From: Roseateles terrae
GTDB lineage: Bacteria; Pseudomonadota; Gammaproteobacteria; Burkholderiales; Burkholderiaceae_C
DNA: 64,000 nt
Reading direction: 5' to 3'
Assembly: GCF_014192155.1 (NCBI RefSeq)
Contig: NZ_JACHXO010000009.1
Location: forward strand, 186,001 to 250,000
Shown: positions 9,019-17,461 of the stretch, in pieces
Numbering within the stretch: position 1 is the stretch's first letter
How the letters are laid out: each line of letters begins with the position of its first letter
The notes under the pieces: model-generated
Databases searched by the model: none
What the model was told of the DNA's origin: nothing
What the model saw: the letters and a program-made list of their open reading frames with translations, nothing else
Translations under genes and position numbers: made by a program

Positions 9019-10734
9019 ATGTCCGTTCCGCGCCTGTCGTCTGATGCCCTGGCCCTGCAGCGCCTCTATCACTGGGAGGACGAAGCGCCGGACCGCCTCA
9101 CCTTGCGCCAGCCCATGGGCGGCGGCGAGATCAAGGACTTCACCTGGCGTGAAGTGGCCGACCAGACGCGGCGCATGGCGGCCCACCTCAAAACCCTCGG
9201 GCTGGAGCAGGGCTGGGCGCCGGGCAGCCGCATCGCCATCCTCTCCAAGAACTGCGCCTGGTGGCTCATGACCGACCTGGCCATCTGGATGGCCGGCTAT
9301 GTCTCGGTGCCGCTGTATCCCACGCTCACCGCCGAAAGCGTCCACCAGATCCTGACGCACAGTGAGGCCCGGCTGCTCTTCGTCGGCAAGCTGGATGGCT
9401 GGGAGACGATGAAGCCGGGCGTGCCGGCGGGACTGCCCTGCATCAGCTATCCGGTCTCCCCGGAGGAGGCGCAGGACCACTACGACACCTGGGACGCCAT
9501 CTGCTGGGACACCGATCCTCTGCGCGGCCGTCCCAGCCGCGGGGCGGACGAGCTCTGCACCATCATCTACACCTCCGGCACGACAGGCCAGCCCAAGGGC
9601 GTGATGCACAGCTTCGGCAGCTTTGCCTGGGCGATTCACTCCGGCGTGCGGCGCGTCAATCTGAACAGTGAGGACCGGATGCTGTCCTACCTGCCGCTGG
9701 CGCATGTGGTGGAGCGGGTCCTGGTGGAGCATGGCTGGCTGCGCACGGGCCTGACGCTGTATTTTGCGGAGAGCCTGGACACATTCGCTGCCGACCTCAA
9801 GCGGGCGCGGCCGACGGTGTTCTTCTCGGTCCCGCGACTGTGGACGAAGTTCCAGCAGGGGGTGTGGGCGCGTCTGCCGCAGGGCAAGCTGGAGCTGCTG
9901 CTGAAGCTGCCGCTGGTGGGCAAGCTGGTGCGCCGCAAGGTGCTGACGGCGCTGGGCCTGGACCAGTGCCGGCTGGCGGCGGGTGGTGCGGCGCCAATGC
10001 CGGTGGCCTTGCTGCGTTGGTATCGCTCGCTGGGGCTGCCCATCAATGAGGGGTACGGCATGACCGAGAACCTGGCGGTCTCCCACATCACGACGCCGGG
10101 GCTGGACCAGACGGGCACCGTGGGCCCGGCGTACGACGGGGTGCAGACGCGGCTGGATCCGATCACGGGCGAGCTGCAGATGAAGAGTCCGGCGCTGATG
10201 ATGGGCTACTACAAGCAGGCGGAACTGACGGCGGAGACGATCACGCCGGACGGCTGGCTGCATACCGGGGACAAGGCGGACATTCTGACCAAGGGGTCGG
10301 TGTCGGGCTGTGTGCGGATCACCGGGCGGGTGAAGGACCTGTTCAAGACGAGCAAGGGCAAATACGTGGCGCCGGCGCCGATCGAGGACCGGCTCGGTGC
10401 GCATCCCTTGCTGGAAGCGGTGGCGGTGGTGGGGGCGGGCCTGTCGCAGCCGGTGGGATTGGCGATGCTGTCGGCGGAGGCGGTGAATCAGGTGGCGACG
10501 GCGGGTGGGCGCGAAGCGTTGCTGGCTGGTCTGGCCACGCATCTGGCGGCGGTAAATGCCAAGCTGGATCCGCATGAGCAGCTGGACATGCTGGCGGTGG
10601 TGACGACGCCGTGGACGGTGGACAACGGACTGGTGACGCCGACCTTCAAGGTGCGCCGGCCGAAGGTGGAAGAGGTGTACGGGCCGAAGCTGGAGGGCTG
10701 GGTGGCGCAGCGGCGCAAAGTCTTGTTGGTTTAG
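9019..10734 (+). CDS. AMP-forming long-chain acyl-CoA ligase
   Basis: A 571-residue member of the adenylate-forming family, expected to activate a fatty acid to acyl-AMP and then acyl-CoA. The P-loop-like motif is complete as TIIYTSGTTGQPKGVMHS. The second motif is EGYGMTENLAVSH, and the hinge region reads DGWLHTGDKAD followed by GRVKDLFKTSKGKYVAPAPIED, with the catalytic Lys region present. The long-chain type is suggested by SVPRLWTKFQQGV and the LPLAHVVERV block. GGAGG lies about five bases before ATG 9019, which fixes the start. An upstream in-frame ATG at 8899 would translate the repeat and is rejected. Confidence 0.9.
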   Translation: MSVPRLSSDALALQRLYHWEDEAPDRLTLRQPMGGGEIKDFTWREVADQTRRMAAHLKTLGLEQGWAPGSRIAILSKNCAWWLMTDLAIWMAGYVSVPLYPTLTAESVHQILTHSEARLLFVGKLDGWETMKPGVPAGLPCISYPVSPEEAQDHYDTWDAICWDTDPLRGRPSRGADELCTIIYTSGTTGQPKGVMHSFGSFAWAIHSGVRRVNLNSEDRMLSYLPLAHVVERVLVEHGWLRTGLTLYFAESLDTFAADLKRARPTVFFSVPRLWTKFQQGVWARLPQGKLELLLKLPLVGKLVRRKVLTALGLDQCRLAAGGAAPMPVALLRWYRSLGLPINEGYGMTENLAVSHITTPGLDQTGTVGPAYDGVQTRLDPITGELQMKSPALMMGYYKQAELTAETITPDGWLHTGDKADILTKGSVSGCVRITGRVKDLFKTSKGKYVAPAPIEDRLGAHPLLEAVAVVGAGLSQPVGLAMLSAEAVNQVATAGGREALLAGLATHLAAVNAKLDPHEQLDMLAVVTTPWTVDNGLVTPTFKVRRPKVEEVYGPKLEGWVAQRRKVLLV

Positions 10735-10735
10735 A

Positions 10736-11167
10736 GCCCCCCAGTCGCTTCGCTCCTGCCCCCAAGGGGCGCCAGCCGGTGGCCCGGCAGAGCCGGTTCC
10801 ACGGCTGTAGCTTGAGGGGCGCCCTGGCTGCGCCGAGGGTCTGTGGACCCCCCAGTCGCTTCGCTCCTGCCCCGAAGGGGCGCCAGCCGGTGGCCCGGCA
10901 GAGCCGGTTCCACGGCTGTAGCTTGATTGGCGCCCTGGCTGCGCCGAGGGTCTGTGGACCCTCCAGTCGCTTCGCTCCTGCCCCGAGGGGCGCCAGCCGG
11001 TGGCCCGGCAGAGCCGGTTCCACGGCTGTAGCTTGAGGGGCGCCCTGGCTGCGCCGAGGGTCTGTGGCCCCCCCAGTCGCTTCGCTCCTGCCCCGAGGGG
11101 CGCCAGCCGGTGGCCCGGCAGAGCCGGTTCCACGGCTGTAGCTTGAGGGGCGCCCTGGCTGCGCCGG
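10736..11167 (+). repeat. Tandem array of four 110-bp GC-rich repeats
   Basis: Four direct copies follow one another. The shared core CCAGTCGCTTCGCTCCTGCC starts at 10741, 10852, 10963 and 11073, giving periods of 111, 111 and 110 bases. Each unit contains nested inverted repeats, such as GGCGCCAGCC facing GGCTGCGCC and CCGG-GGCCCGGC facing GCCGG. Copies differ at only a few positions, so the expansion looks recent. The array begins two bases after the acyl-CoA ligase stop. Single copies of the same family occur at 6905, 8963, 11741 and 12988. There are no spacers, so this is not a CRISPR array. Confidence 0.93.
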
Positions 11168-11208
11168 GCTGGGTGGCGATGGGTCGGGTCGCTTTGTTGC
11201 TGGGCGCG

Positions 11209-11586
11209 TTAGCGCTGGGTCCACCAGACGATGAGTGCGACGAGGAGCAGCATCCACAGCGCGATGATGGCGGCAGCCATCTTGAGGTTGCGGGGGAGGC
11301 GGGTGCGCTGAAGCGCGGCGCGTTGGCGAGCGCGGGCGATGACCGCTGGCGGCATCAGGCGAAGTACCAGCCAGAAGCCCAGCGGCACCAGCAACAGGTC
11401 GTCGAGCCAGCCGATGATGGGGATGAAGTCAGGGATGAGGTCGATGGGGCTCAGCGCATACGCCGCCACGGCCAGCGCTAGCAACCGGGCCGGCCAGGGC
11501 GCTTCATGGTCCCGCGCCGCATAGAACACCGTCAACAGCTCGCCCTTCAGAAGAGCCGCCCAGCGCTTGAGGGAACCTCGTTTCAT
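11209..11586 (-). CDS. YkvA/DUF1232 family membrane protein
   Basis: A 125-residue protein with the DUF1232 core [25 protein letters not shown], in which the [11 protein letters not shown] signature is perfect. A second hydrophobic stretch (GFWLVLRLM) and a C-terminal membrane helix ([19 protein letters not shown]) follow. The family function is unknown. Proteins of this type are small inner-membrane proteins. ATG 11586 gives the typical [16 protein letters not shown] start. The open frame continues 98 codons upstream through repeat DNA, which is not counted as coding. Confidence 0.85.
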   Translation of the reverse strand: MKRGSLKRWAALLKGELLTVFYAARDHEAPWPARLLALAVAAYALSPIDLIPDFIPIIGWLDDLLLVPLGFWLVLRLMPPAVIARARQRAALQRTRLPRNLKMAAAIIALWMLLLVALIVWWTQR

Positions 11587-11740
11587 GCCCCCATGATGCG
11601 CCCCCCGCGCCCGTGGAACCAGCAATCCCAACCTTCTCCCCACCTCCAAAGGACCATCCTTCAGCCACCGCGTCTCCGATCCACCGCCCGGCGCCCCTTG
11701 GGGCGCATCAGCGAAGCGACCCGACCAATCTCCACTCCAG

Positions 11741-11842
11741 CCCGGCGCAGCCCGGGCTCCCCCCAAGCTACAGCCGTGGAACCGGCTCCGCCGGGCCACC
11801 GGCTGGCGCCCCTTGGGGGCAGGAGCGGAGCGACTGGGGGGC
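11741..11842 (-). repeat. GC-rich repeat copy, reverse orientation
   Basis: A near-complete copy of the 110-bp repeat in reverse orientation, including AGCTACAGCCGTGGAACCGG and ending with CGACTGGGGGGCC at 11842. It directly abuts the stop codon of the LysR gene (11844), so it lies at that gene's 3' end. Confidence 0.85.
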
Positions 11843-11843
11843 C

Positions 11844-12755
11844 TCATATCCCTCGGCGATGGAGGGTCTCGGCGACCCATTCGATGAAGACCCGCATGCG
11901 GGCCGAGACGTAACGATTGGGGGAGTAGACGACGTAGACCGGCACCTCCGGGCCTTGCCAGTCTTCAAAGAGCGGCACGAGCGCCCCGCTGGCCAGGTGT
12001 TCCTCAACGGCATAGGCCGCCAGCTGCACCACCCCCAGTCCGGACAGTCCTGCGGCGAGATAGGCGTTGCTGTCGTTGACGTCGAGTCGCCGCCGGCCCT
12101 GGATCTCCAGCGGTTGCCCGTCGCGCCAGAAGGTGAACGGAAAAATGCGGCCGGTGCGCGGGGAAAAGTAGCCCACGCACCAGTGCGGCTCCTGATCGAG
12201 ATCTTCCGGGCGGTCGGGCCGTCCGTGGCGAGCGAGATAGGCCGGTGAAGCGCAGACGCGGAACCGGATCTGGCCCACGCGCCGGGCGACGAGGCCGGGA
12301 TCCTCGACCTTGCCGACACGCAGCACGAGGTCCACGTTGTCCACCAGCAGGTCGATGGAGCGGTCGCTGACGCCCAGGGCCACTTCGATGTCGGGGTAAC
12401 GCGCATGGAAGTCGTCCATGGCGGGAATGAGCACCTTGGAGCCGGTGAGGGTGGTGACGTCCACGCGCAGACGACCGCGGGGGCGGCTGTTGTCGTGCAG
12501 CATGCCCTGGTCGATGGCTTCAAGCTCGCTGAGCAGGGTGATGGTGCGCTCGTAGTAGGCCGCGCCGTCCTGGGTGACGGACACCTTGCGGGTGGTGCGG
12601 GTGAGCAGCTGCACGCGCAGGCGCGCTTCCAGGGCCTGGACGAGCCGGGTCAGACTTGCTTTGGGCAAGTCCATGGACTCCGCTGCCTTGGTAAAGCTGC
12701 CGGTCTCCACCACTCGGGCAAATGCCCGCATCTGCACAATCCGGTCCACGGTCAC
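11844..12755 (-). CDS. LysR-family transcriptional regulator
   Basis: A 303-residue regulator. The N-terminal winged helix-turn-helix spans about residues 5-62 ([20 protein letters not shown], then [20 protein letters not shown]). A periplasmic-binding-protein-like effector domain follows ([20 protein letters not shown] to the end). The sequence resembles the large CrgA/AaeR-like group of LysR proteins. The target and effector are unknown. There is no divergent partner immediately upstream; the nearest upstream element is the DUF4148 terminator region. Confidence 0.9.
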   Translation of the reverse strand: MTVDRIVQMRAFARVVETGSFTKAAESMDLPKASLTRLVQALEARLRVQLLTRTTRKVSVTQDGAAYYERTITLLSELEAIDQGMLHDNSRPRGRLRVDVTTLTGSKVLIPAMDDFHARYPDIEVALGVSDRSIDLLVDNVDLVLRVGKVEDPGLVARRVGQIRFRVCASPAYLARHGRPDRPEDLDQEPHWCVGYFSPRTGRIFPFTFWRDGQPLEIQGRRRLDVNDSNAYLAAGLSGLGVVQLAAYAVEEHLASGALVPLFEDWQGPEVPVYVVYSPNRYVSARMRVFIEWVAETLHRRGI

Positions 12756-12868
12756 CCCAAATCAGCATCTGTGGTGAATTCTGGGTATATGGAATCGCGG
12801 ACGCCATGGGGTATGCCCAGGGCAGGACGGATTTGAAGCGAGTTGGTCGTGCGCCCCCATAGGGGCCG

Positions 12869-12914
12869 AAAAAAAAATACCCCTCGGGAGACACCAATAT
12901 CTCCAAAAGGGTAT
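12869..12914 (-). terminator. Rho-independent terminator, minus strand
   Basis: Read on the minus strand, an outer stem ATACCC/GGGTAT (12909-12914 with 12877-12882) encloses an inner stem GGAGA/TCTCC with an eight-base loop. It is followed directly by nine T residues (12877 down to 12869). It is positioned to end transcripts coming from the DUF4148 gene, after they pass the repeat copy at 12988-13086. Confidence 0.75.
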
Positions 12915-12987
12915 GGAGGCGGTCAGCGGCGGTGTGAGGAGGAGTCCGGAAACTCACCGCCACCGACCCATCCCCTTGTCAGAGCCC

Positions 12988-13086
12988 GGCACAGCCGCGG
13001 CGCCCCTCCAGCCACAGCCGTGGAACCGGCTCTGCCGGGCCACCGGCTGGCGCCCCTTGGGGGCAGGAGCGAAGCGACTGGGGGGC
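12988..13086 (-). repeat. GC-rich repeat copy, reverse orientation
   Basis: A copy of the 110-bp repeat in reverse orientation, ending GCGAAGCGACTGGGGGGC at 13086, one base before the stop codon of the DUF4148 gene. The first part is slightly degenerate (CCAGCCACAGCCG in place of CAAGCTACAGCCG). The remaining DNA of this gap, 12756-12987, contains a minus-strand terminator and no gene. Confidence 0.85.
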
Positions 13087-13087
13087 T

Positions 13088-13411
13088 TTATTTCCCTGCT
13101 ACGGTGGTGGCGGGCACTTCGGCGCCGTAGCGCTTCACCAGGGTCGCGTAGTACGGGGAGCGGCGCAGCTCGGCATACTTGGCCTGAGCCTGTTCACGAC
13201 GCGCCACGTCATACCCGTAAGACTCCGACTGCTCCACCGCCTGCAGACCCGATTCCCGATAGATCTGCAGATCCGCTAGCACTTCCGCACGGCTCACTTG
13301 GCTCGGCGTGTTCACCGGTTGCAGATGCGGGTTGTCATTCGCCATCGCCTGTCCGGAAATTGCGGCCACAGAAGCGAAAAGCACGGAAGCGATAATGTTC
13401 TTGCTGCTCAT
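13088..13411 (-). CDS. DUF4148 exported small protein
   Basis: A 107-residue protein with a signal peptide (MSSKNIIASVLFASVAAISG, cleaved after QAMA) and a DUF4148 domain, recognisable by SRAEVLADLQIYRESGL and AQAKYAELRRSPYYATLVKRYG. DUF4148 proteins are small secreted or periplasmic proteins common in Burkholderiales, with unknown function. The start codon lies in GGAATGATCATGAGC. The second ATG (13411) is chosen because the AAGGA ribosome site sits directly on the first one and at a normal distance from the second. Confidence 0.85.
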   Translation of the reverse strand: MSSKNIIASVLFASVAAISGQAMANDNPHLQPVNTPSQVSRAEVLADLQIYRESGLQAVEQSESYGYDVARREQAQAKYAELRRSPYYATLVKRYGAEVPATTVAGK

Positions 13412-13512
13412 GATCATTCCTTTCAAATTCAGCCTCAGGGCATTTTGCGAAGGGGCTTTTGAGCGTTTCGACAAGCTCGGAATTGATTTGTCGATGGCGT
13501 AACGATAGAGGA

Positions 13513-13528
13513 TAAGGGTTCACCCTTA
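13513..13528. promoter_or_regulatory. Perfect palindrome, possible operator
   Basis: TAAGGGTTCACCCTTA has 7-base perfect arms around a 2-base centre. It lies between the divergent DUF4148 and LysE-type genes, about 100 bases upstream of the first and 164 bases upstream of the second. Its symmetry and position suggest a dimeric regulator site. No regulator can be assigned. Confidence 0.4.
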
Positions 13529-13691
13529 AATCCATTCGCACGCAACACACCGTTGAATGATTTGGAACAATGGCCCGACACGCGCTCAGAGCGTCCGGCC
13601 TGCGATCAACGCGACGGCATGCGCACGGATGCTTCAGGATCGGGCGCAGTTTTGGCATGATGGGCGTTCCCCGCCCTCGCTTCGTCCGTTC

Positions 13692-14366
13692 ATGCTCGGC
13701 ACCCACGACCTCGGCCTCTTCATCCTCACCGGACTGCTCCTGAACGTGATGCCAGGGCCGGATTCGCTGTTGATCATGGCCCGCAGCGCCGCCCACGGAT
13801 TCCGCGCCGGCTCCGCCGCCGCCCTGGGCATCGGCGCTGGCACCTGCGTCCACGTCCTGGCCGCTGCGCTGGGGTTGTCGGCGCTGCTGTCCGCCTCCGC
13901 CGCGGCTTTCACCGTGGTGAAGCTGCTGGGTGCCGCCTATCTGGTCTACCTGGGTCTGAGCATGCTGCTCAAGCGCCGGAACCGACCAGCTGCCACGGGC
14001 AGCGAGTCGTCACCGGCCGCAGCGGTTTCCCCACCGGTGGCGCCTGCCACTCCCCGCGCCATCTTCATGCAGGGGTTCCTCACGAACGTCCTGAATCCGA
14101 AGGTGGCGCTGTTCTTTCTCGCATTCGTCCCCCAGTTCATCAGCGCCGACGCGCCGAGCAAGGCGCTGGCCTTTATCTTCCTCGGCGCCATCTTCAACTT
14201 CAACGGCATGCTCTGGTGCCATCTGCTGGCCTGGATGGGCGCCGTCACCGGGGCGCAAGTCCGCAACCGTCGCTGGAGCGAGCCCCTCGCGCGCTGGCTC
14301 AACCGGGGTCTGGGCGCCCTGTTCCTGACCTTCGGTGTGCGATTGGCGTTGAGCGACGCGCGCTGA
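13692..14366 (+). CDS. LysE/RhtB-family amino acid exporter
   Basis: A 224-residue inner-membrane protein with six predicted hydrophobic segments. The N-terminal LysE signature LNVMPGPDSLLIMARSAAHG is present, as is the NPKVALFFLAFVPQFI block. The loop between helices three and four is long and rich in Ala, Pro and Ser (RNRPAATGSESSPAAAVSP). Members export basic or neutral amino acids such as lysine, threonine or homoserine lactone; the substrate cannot be inferred here. The ATG at 13692 gives a canonical start (MLGTHDLGLFILTG). Upstream in-frame ATG 13557 would add 45 unconserved residues. Confidence 0.85.
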   Translation: MLGTHDLGLFILTGLLLNVMPGPDSLLIMARSAAHGFRAGSAAALGIGAGTCVHVLAAALGLSALLSASAAAFTVVKLLGAAYLVYLGLSMLLKRRNRPAATGSESSPAAAVSPPVAPATPRAIFMQGFLTNVLNPKVALFFLAFVPQFISADAPSKALAFIFLGAIFNFNGMLWCHLLAWMGAVTGAQVRNRRWSEPLARWLNRGLGALFLTFGVRLALSDAR

Positions 14367-14446
14367 ACCGCATCCGGTGCGCGCAGCGTTCATGACCCCT
14401 GGGTCGGCGTCATTCGCTGACAAACCGGGGGAGTAGGCTTGCCGCC

Positions 14447-15793
14447 ATGAACAGTTCCCACACCTCCGCCGCAGCGTCTGCCGGCGCCCCGCCCGGCAAG
14501 ATCCCCGGCCACTACACACCGCACGAGAAACGCGACCGCATCATGGCGATCGTCGGCGCGTCCTCCGGCAACCTGGTCGAGTGGTTCGACTTCTACGTCT
14601 ACGCTTTCACCTCGATCTATTTCGCCCAGGCTTTTTTCCCCAAGGGCGATCCGGTGGTGCAGCAGCTCAACAGCGCCGCCGTGTTTGCATTGGGCTTCCT
14701 GATGCGTCCGGTCGGCGGCTGGCTCTTCGGCCGCATCGCTGACAAAAAGGGCCGCAAGACGGCGATGATGATTTCGGTGCTGATGATGTGCGGCGGCTCC
14801 CTGGCCATCGCGTTCATGCCCACCTACGGCAGCATCGGCATCATGGCGCCGGCCCTGCTGCTGCTGGCGCGGCTGTTCCAGGGCCTGTCGGTCGGCGGGG
14901 AATACGGCACCAGTGCCACCTACATGAGCGAAGTGGCGCTGCGCGGTCAGCGCGGCTTCTACGCTTCCTTCCAATACGTGACGCTGATTGGCGGCCAGTT
15001 GCTGGCCGTAGCGGTGGTCACTGTTCTGGAGCTGACCCTCACCGATGCGCAGTTGCATGACTGGGGCTGGCGCATTCCGTTCGTGGCCGGTGCGCTCACG
15101 GCGGTGGTGGCCTTCTATCTGCGCCGGTCGCTGAATGAGACCGCCAAGTCCGAGCAATTGCAGAGCAAGACGGCCGGCACCATGCGAGAGCTGTTCAAGC
15201 ACCACACCAAGGCCTTCCTGATCGTGCTGGGCTTTACTGCGGGCGGCTCGCTGGCTTTCTACACCTACACCACCTACATGCAGAAGTATCTGGTGCTGAG
15301 CGTCGGCTTCGACAAGAAGGTGGCCAGCACGGTGATGCTGACGGCGCTCTTCTGCTACATGTGCATGCAGCCGCTGTTCGGTGCCCTGTCGGACCGCATC
15401 GGGCGACGCACTTCCATGTTGCTGTTCGGGCTGCTGGGCATGCTGGCCACCTGGCCGATCCTCACAGCGTTGAAGTCCGTGACCAGTCCTTATGCGGCAT
15501 TCGGACTGATCATCGTGGCCATGGCCATCGTGAGTCTCTATACGTCGATCGGCGGGCTGATCAAGGCGGAGATGTTCCCGCCGCAGATCCGTGCGCTGGG
15601 CGTGGGGCTGTCCTACGCCATCGGCAATGCGATCTTCGGCGGCTCAGCCGAGGCCACTGCGCTCTATCTGAAGTCGGTGGACCACGAGAGCATGTTCTAC
15701 ATCTACGTGTCGGTGATGTGTGGCTTCGCTTTCCTCGTGTGCTGGCTCATGCCGGACTTGCGCAAGACCGGGTATCTGAACGACGAGCACTGA
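14447..15793 (+). CDS. MFS metabolite:proton symporter, KgtP-like
   Basis: A 448-residue major facilitator protein with twelve predicted helices. It carries the metabolite:H+ symporter signatures [13 protein letters not shown] near the first helix, [14 protein letters not shown] in the loop between helices 2 and 3, and [20 protein letters not shown] in helix 4. [11 protein letters not shown] is the second half repeat. The closest known type is the alpha-ketoglutarate permease KgtP. Related members carry proline/betaine, citrate or shikimate, so the substrate is uncertain. It lies 80 bases after the exporter gene and converges on the SulP transporter. Confidence 0.85.
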   Translation: MNSSHTSAAASAGAPPGKIPGHYTPHEKRDRIMAIVGASSGNLVEWFDFYVYAFTSIYFAQAFFPKGDPVVQQLNSAAVFALGFLMRPVGGWLFGRIADKKGRKTAMMISVLMMCGGSLAIAFMPTYGSIGIMAPALLLLARLFQGLSVGGEYGTSATYMSEVALRGQRGFYASFQYVTLIGGQLLAVAVVTVLELTLTDAQLHDWGWRIPFVAGALTAVVAFYLRRSLNETAKSEQLQSKTAGTMRELFKHHTKAFLIVLGFTAGGSLAFYTYTTYMQKYLVLSVGFDKKVASTVMLTALFCYMCMQPLFGALSDRIGRRTSMLLFGLLGMLATWPILTALKSVTSPYAAFGLIIVAMAIVSLYTSIGGLIKAEMFPPQIRALGVGLSYAIGNAIFGGSAEATALYLKSVDHESMFYIYVSVMCGFAFLVCWLMPDLRKTGYLNDEH

Positions 15794-15802
15794 CGGGTGT
15801 GA

Positions 15803-17461
15803 TCAAGCCCCGCCGTCCCGCATACCCTGGTGATGGCTCATGAACAGACGGCCACGGAACCAGTCGTCCCAGCCGCCGGCCTTGAGCCGGTCGAGCACCG
15901 GGCCTTTGACTTCACTGAGGTCCAGCCGCCGACCCTGCCGGGCCAGCGCATCATGCAGATCCTTCAGCGCGCTCAGGCCGCTGAAATCGATGCTGTTCAC
16001 CGGCGACATCTGCAGCAGCACCCGCCGGGTGCCGGGGTGCGTGTCCAGATGGGCCTGGACCACGTCGGCCAGGCTCCGGCCGTTGAGGAACAGCAGGCTC
16101 TCGTCAATGCGCAGGCCCAGCACCTCCGGATGCAGCTCCACCTGATAGCGCTCCACATTCCGATAGTGCTCGGTGCCCGGAATGCGGCCAATCAGGGCCA
16201 CATGCGGTCGTGCGCTGCGCTTGAGCAGCAGCGCGATGGCGCCCATCACCCCCAGGCCCAGGGCCGCGGTGATGCTCACCCCCAGCACCAGCAGCGTCAC
16301 CGCCGCCATCAGCAGCGCCTCGCCCCGGTCATATCGCCAGGCTTCCCGGTAAGGCTGCAGCGCCAGACCCGACAACACCGCCACGATGATGCTCGCCGCC
16401 AGCACTGGCTTGGGACACCAGGCCAGCACCGGTGACAGCGTCATCAAGGCCAGGCCCATCAAGGCCGCCACAAAGACGCCGGTCATCCGGGTTCGGCTGC
16501 CAGCGTCGCTCATCAACACACTCCGCGAGAAACTCGCGGCCGCCGGCATGCCGCCCGTCAAGGCCGCCGCCAGATTCGCCCCTGCCAGTCCCATCAGCTC
16601 CCGACGCGGATACACCCGCTGACCCACCCGCCGCGCCAGCGATTCAGCCACCGCCAGGCTGGAGACATACCCCAGCAGCGCAATCAAGGCCGCACCGGGC
16701 AGCAGCGCGGTCCACAAGTCCGGATCCAGGCGCGGCACCGTCAGATGCAGCGCCAGCGGCGGCAGCGTGCCGACCCGCGCCAGGCCCTGCGGATCGAGCG
16801 CCCACGCCGCCGCCACACCCGCCAGCAGCACGCCCAGCGGCGCCAGTCGCGCCGGCAACCCCTTGGGCAGCCGTCGCACCACCACCAGCGCCACCAGCGC
16901 CGTCAGGCCGAAGGCACTGCTCACCCAGCGCAGGTCGAAGCCGTGCTGCATGGCGGATGACCACAGCTCGGGCACAGTGGCGCCCGAAGCCGTCAGTCCC
17001 AGCAGCACCGGCAGCTGACTCGCAGCGATGGCCAACGTGGCGCCGGTCTCGAAGCCATGCAACACCGGCACCGACAGCAACGCCGCCAGAGCGTCCAGCC
17101 GCAGCAGCGCCGCAGCGCCCAGCAGCAGCCCCACTTCCGCTGCCAGCACCAGTGCCGCCTCGCTGGGGCTCACCCCGGCCGGCGCCAGTTGCAGGGTCTG
17201 CAGGATCATCAGCGCCAGCACCGCCACCGGTCCGACATTCAAAAACGGACTCGAGCCCAGCGCCGCATACATCAGCGGCGGCATCAGACTGGCATAGAGC
17301 CCCACCTGCGGCGGCAGCCCCGCGAGCATGGCGTAGGCCAGGCTCTGCGGAATCAGCAGCACGCTGACGACGATGGCCGCCACCAGGTCGTCCTTCAGGC
17401 AGGCCTGCAGATACGTCCGCACGCGGTGGCGCAGCGGATGGGCGGAGTCGTTCAGGCGCAT
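15803..17461 (-). CDS. SulP-family anion transporter with STAS domain
   Basis: A 552-residue inner-membrane transporter. The N-terminal Sulfate_transp region starts with KDDLVAAIVVSVLLIPQSLAYAMLAGLPPQVGLYASL, the family signature. About ten more hydrophobic segments follow to residue 410, with MGLAGANLAAALTGGMPAAASFSRS being typical. A cytoplasmic STAS domain ends the protein (LQMSPVNSIDFSGLSALKDL, where the Ser-Gly is the usual phosphorylation-like site). Substrates in the family are sulfate, bicarbonate or dicarboxylates. Its first codons overlap the last ten bases of the upstream GGDEF gene, so translation is likely coupled. Confidence 0.88.
   Translation of the reverse strand: MRLNDSAHPLRHRVRTYLQACLKDDLVAAIVVSVLLIPQSLAYAMLAGLPPQVGLYASLMPPLMYAALGSSPFLNVGPVAVLALMILQTLQLAPAGVSPSEAALVLAAEVGLLLGAAALLRLDALAALLSVPVLHGFETGATLAIAASQLPVLLGLTASGATVPELWSSAMQHGFDLRWVSSAFGLTALVALVVVRRLPKGLPARLAPLGVLLAGVAAAWALDPQGLARVGTLPPLALHLTVPRLDPDLWTALLPGAALIALLGYVSSLAVAESLARRVGQRVYPRRELMGLAGANLAAALTGGMPAAASFSRSVLMSDAGSRTRMTGVFVAALMGLALMTLSPVLAWCPKPVLAASIIVAVLSGLALQPYREAWRYDRGEALLMAAVTLLVLGVSITAALGLGVMGAIALLLKRSARPHVALIGRIPGTEHYRNVERYQVELHPEVLGLRIDESLLFLNGRSLADVVQAHLDTHPGTRRVLLQMSPVNSIDFSGLSALKDLHDALARQGRRLDLSEVKGPVLDRLKAGGWDDWFRGRLFMSHHQGMRDGGA

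Noticed and set aside
8791-11133. Long frame antisense to the acyl-CoA ligase that reads through the repeat array
   Set aside because: Its start is made of repeat translation (repeating [13 protein letters not shown]-type units), and the rest is antisense to a complete ligase.
10736-11167. CRISPR array
   Set aside because: The units are about 110 bases and directly adjacent with no unique spacers, and there are no cas genes in the window.
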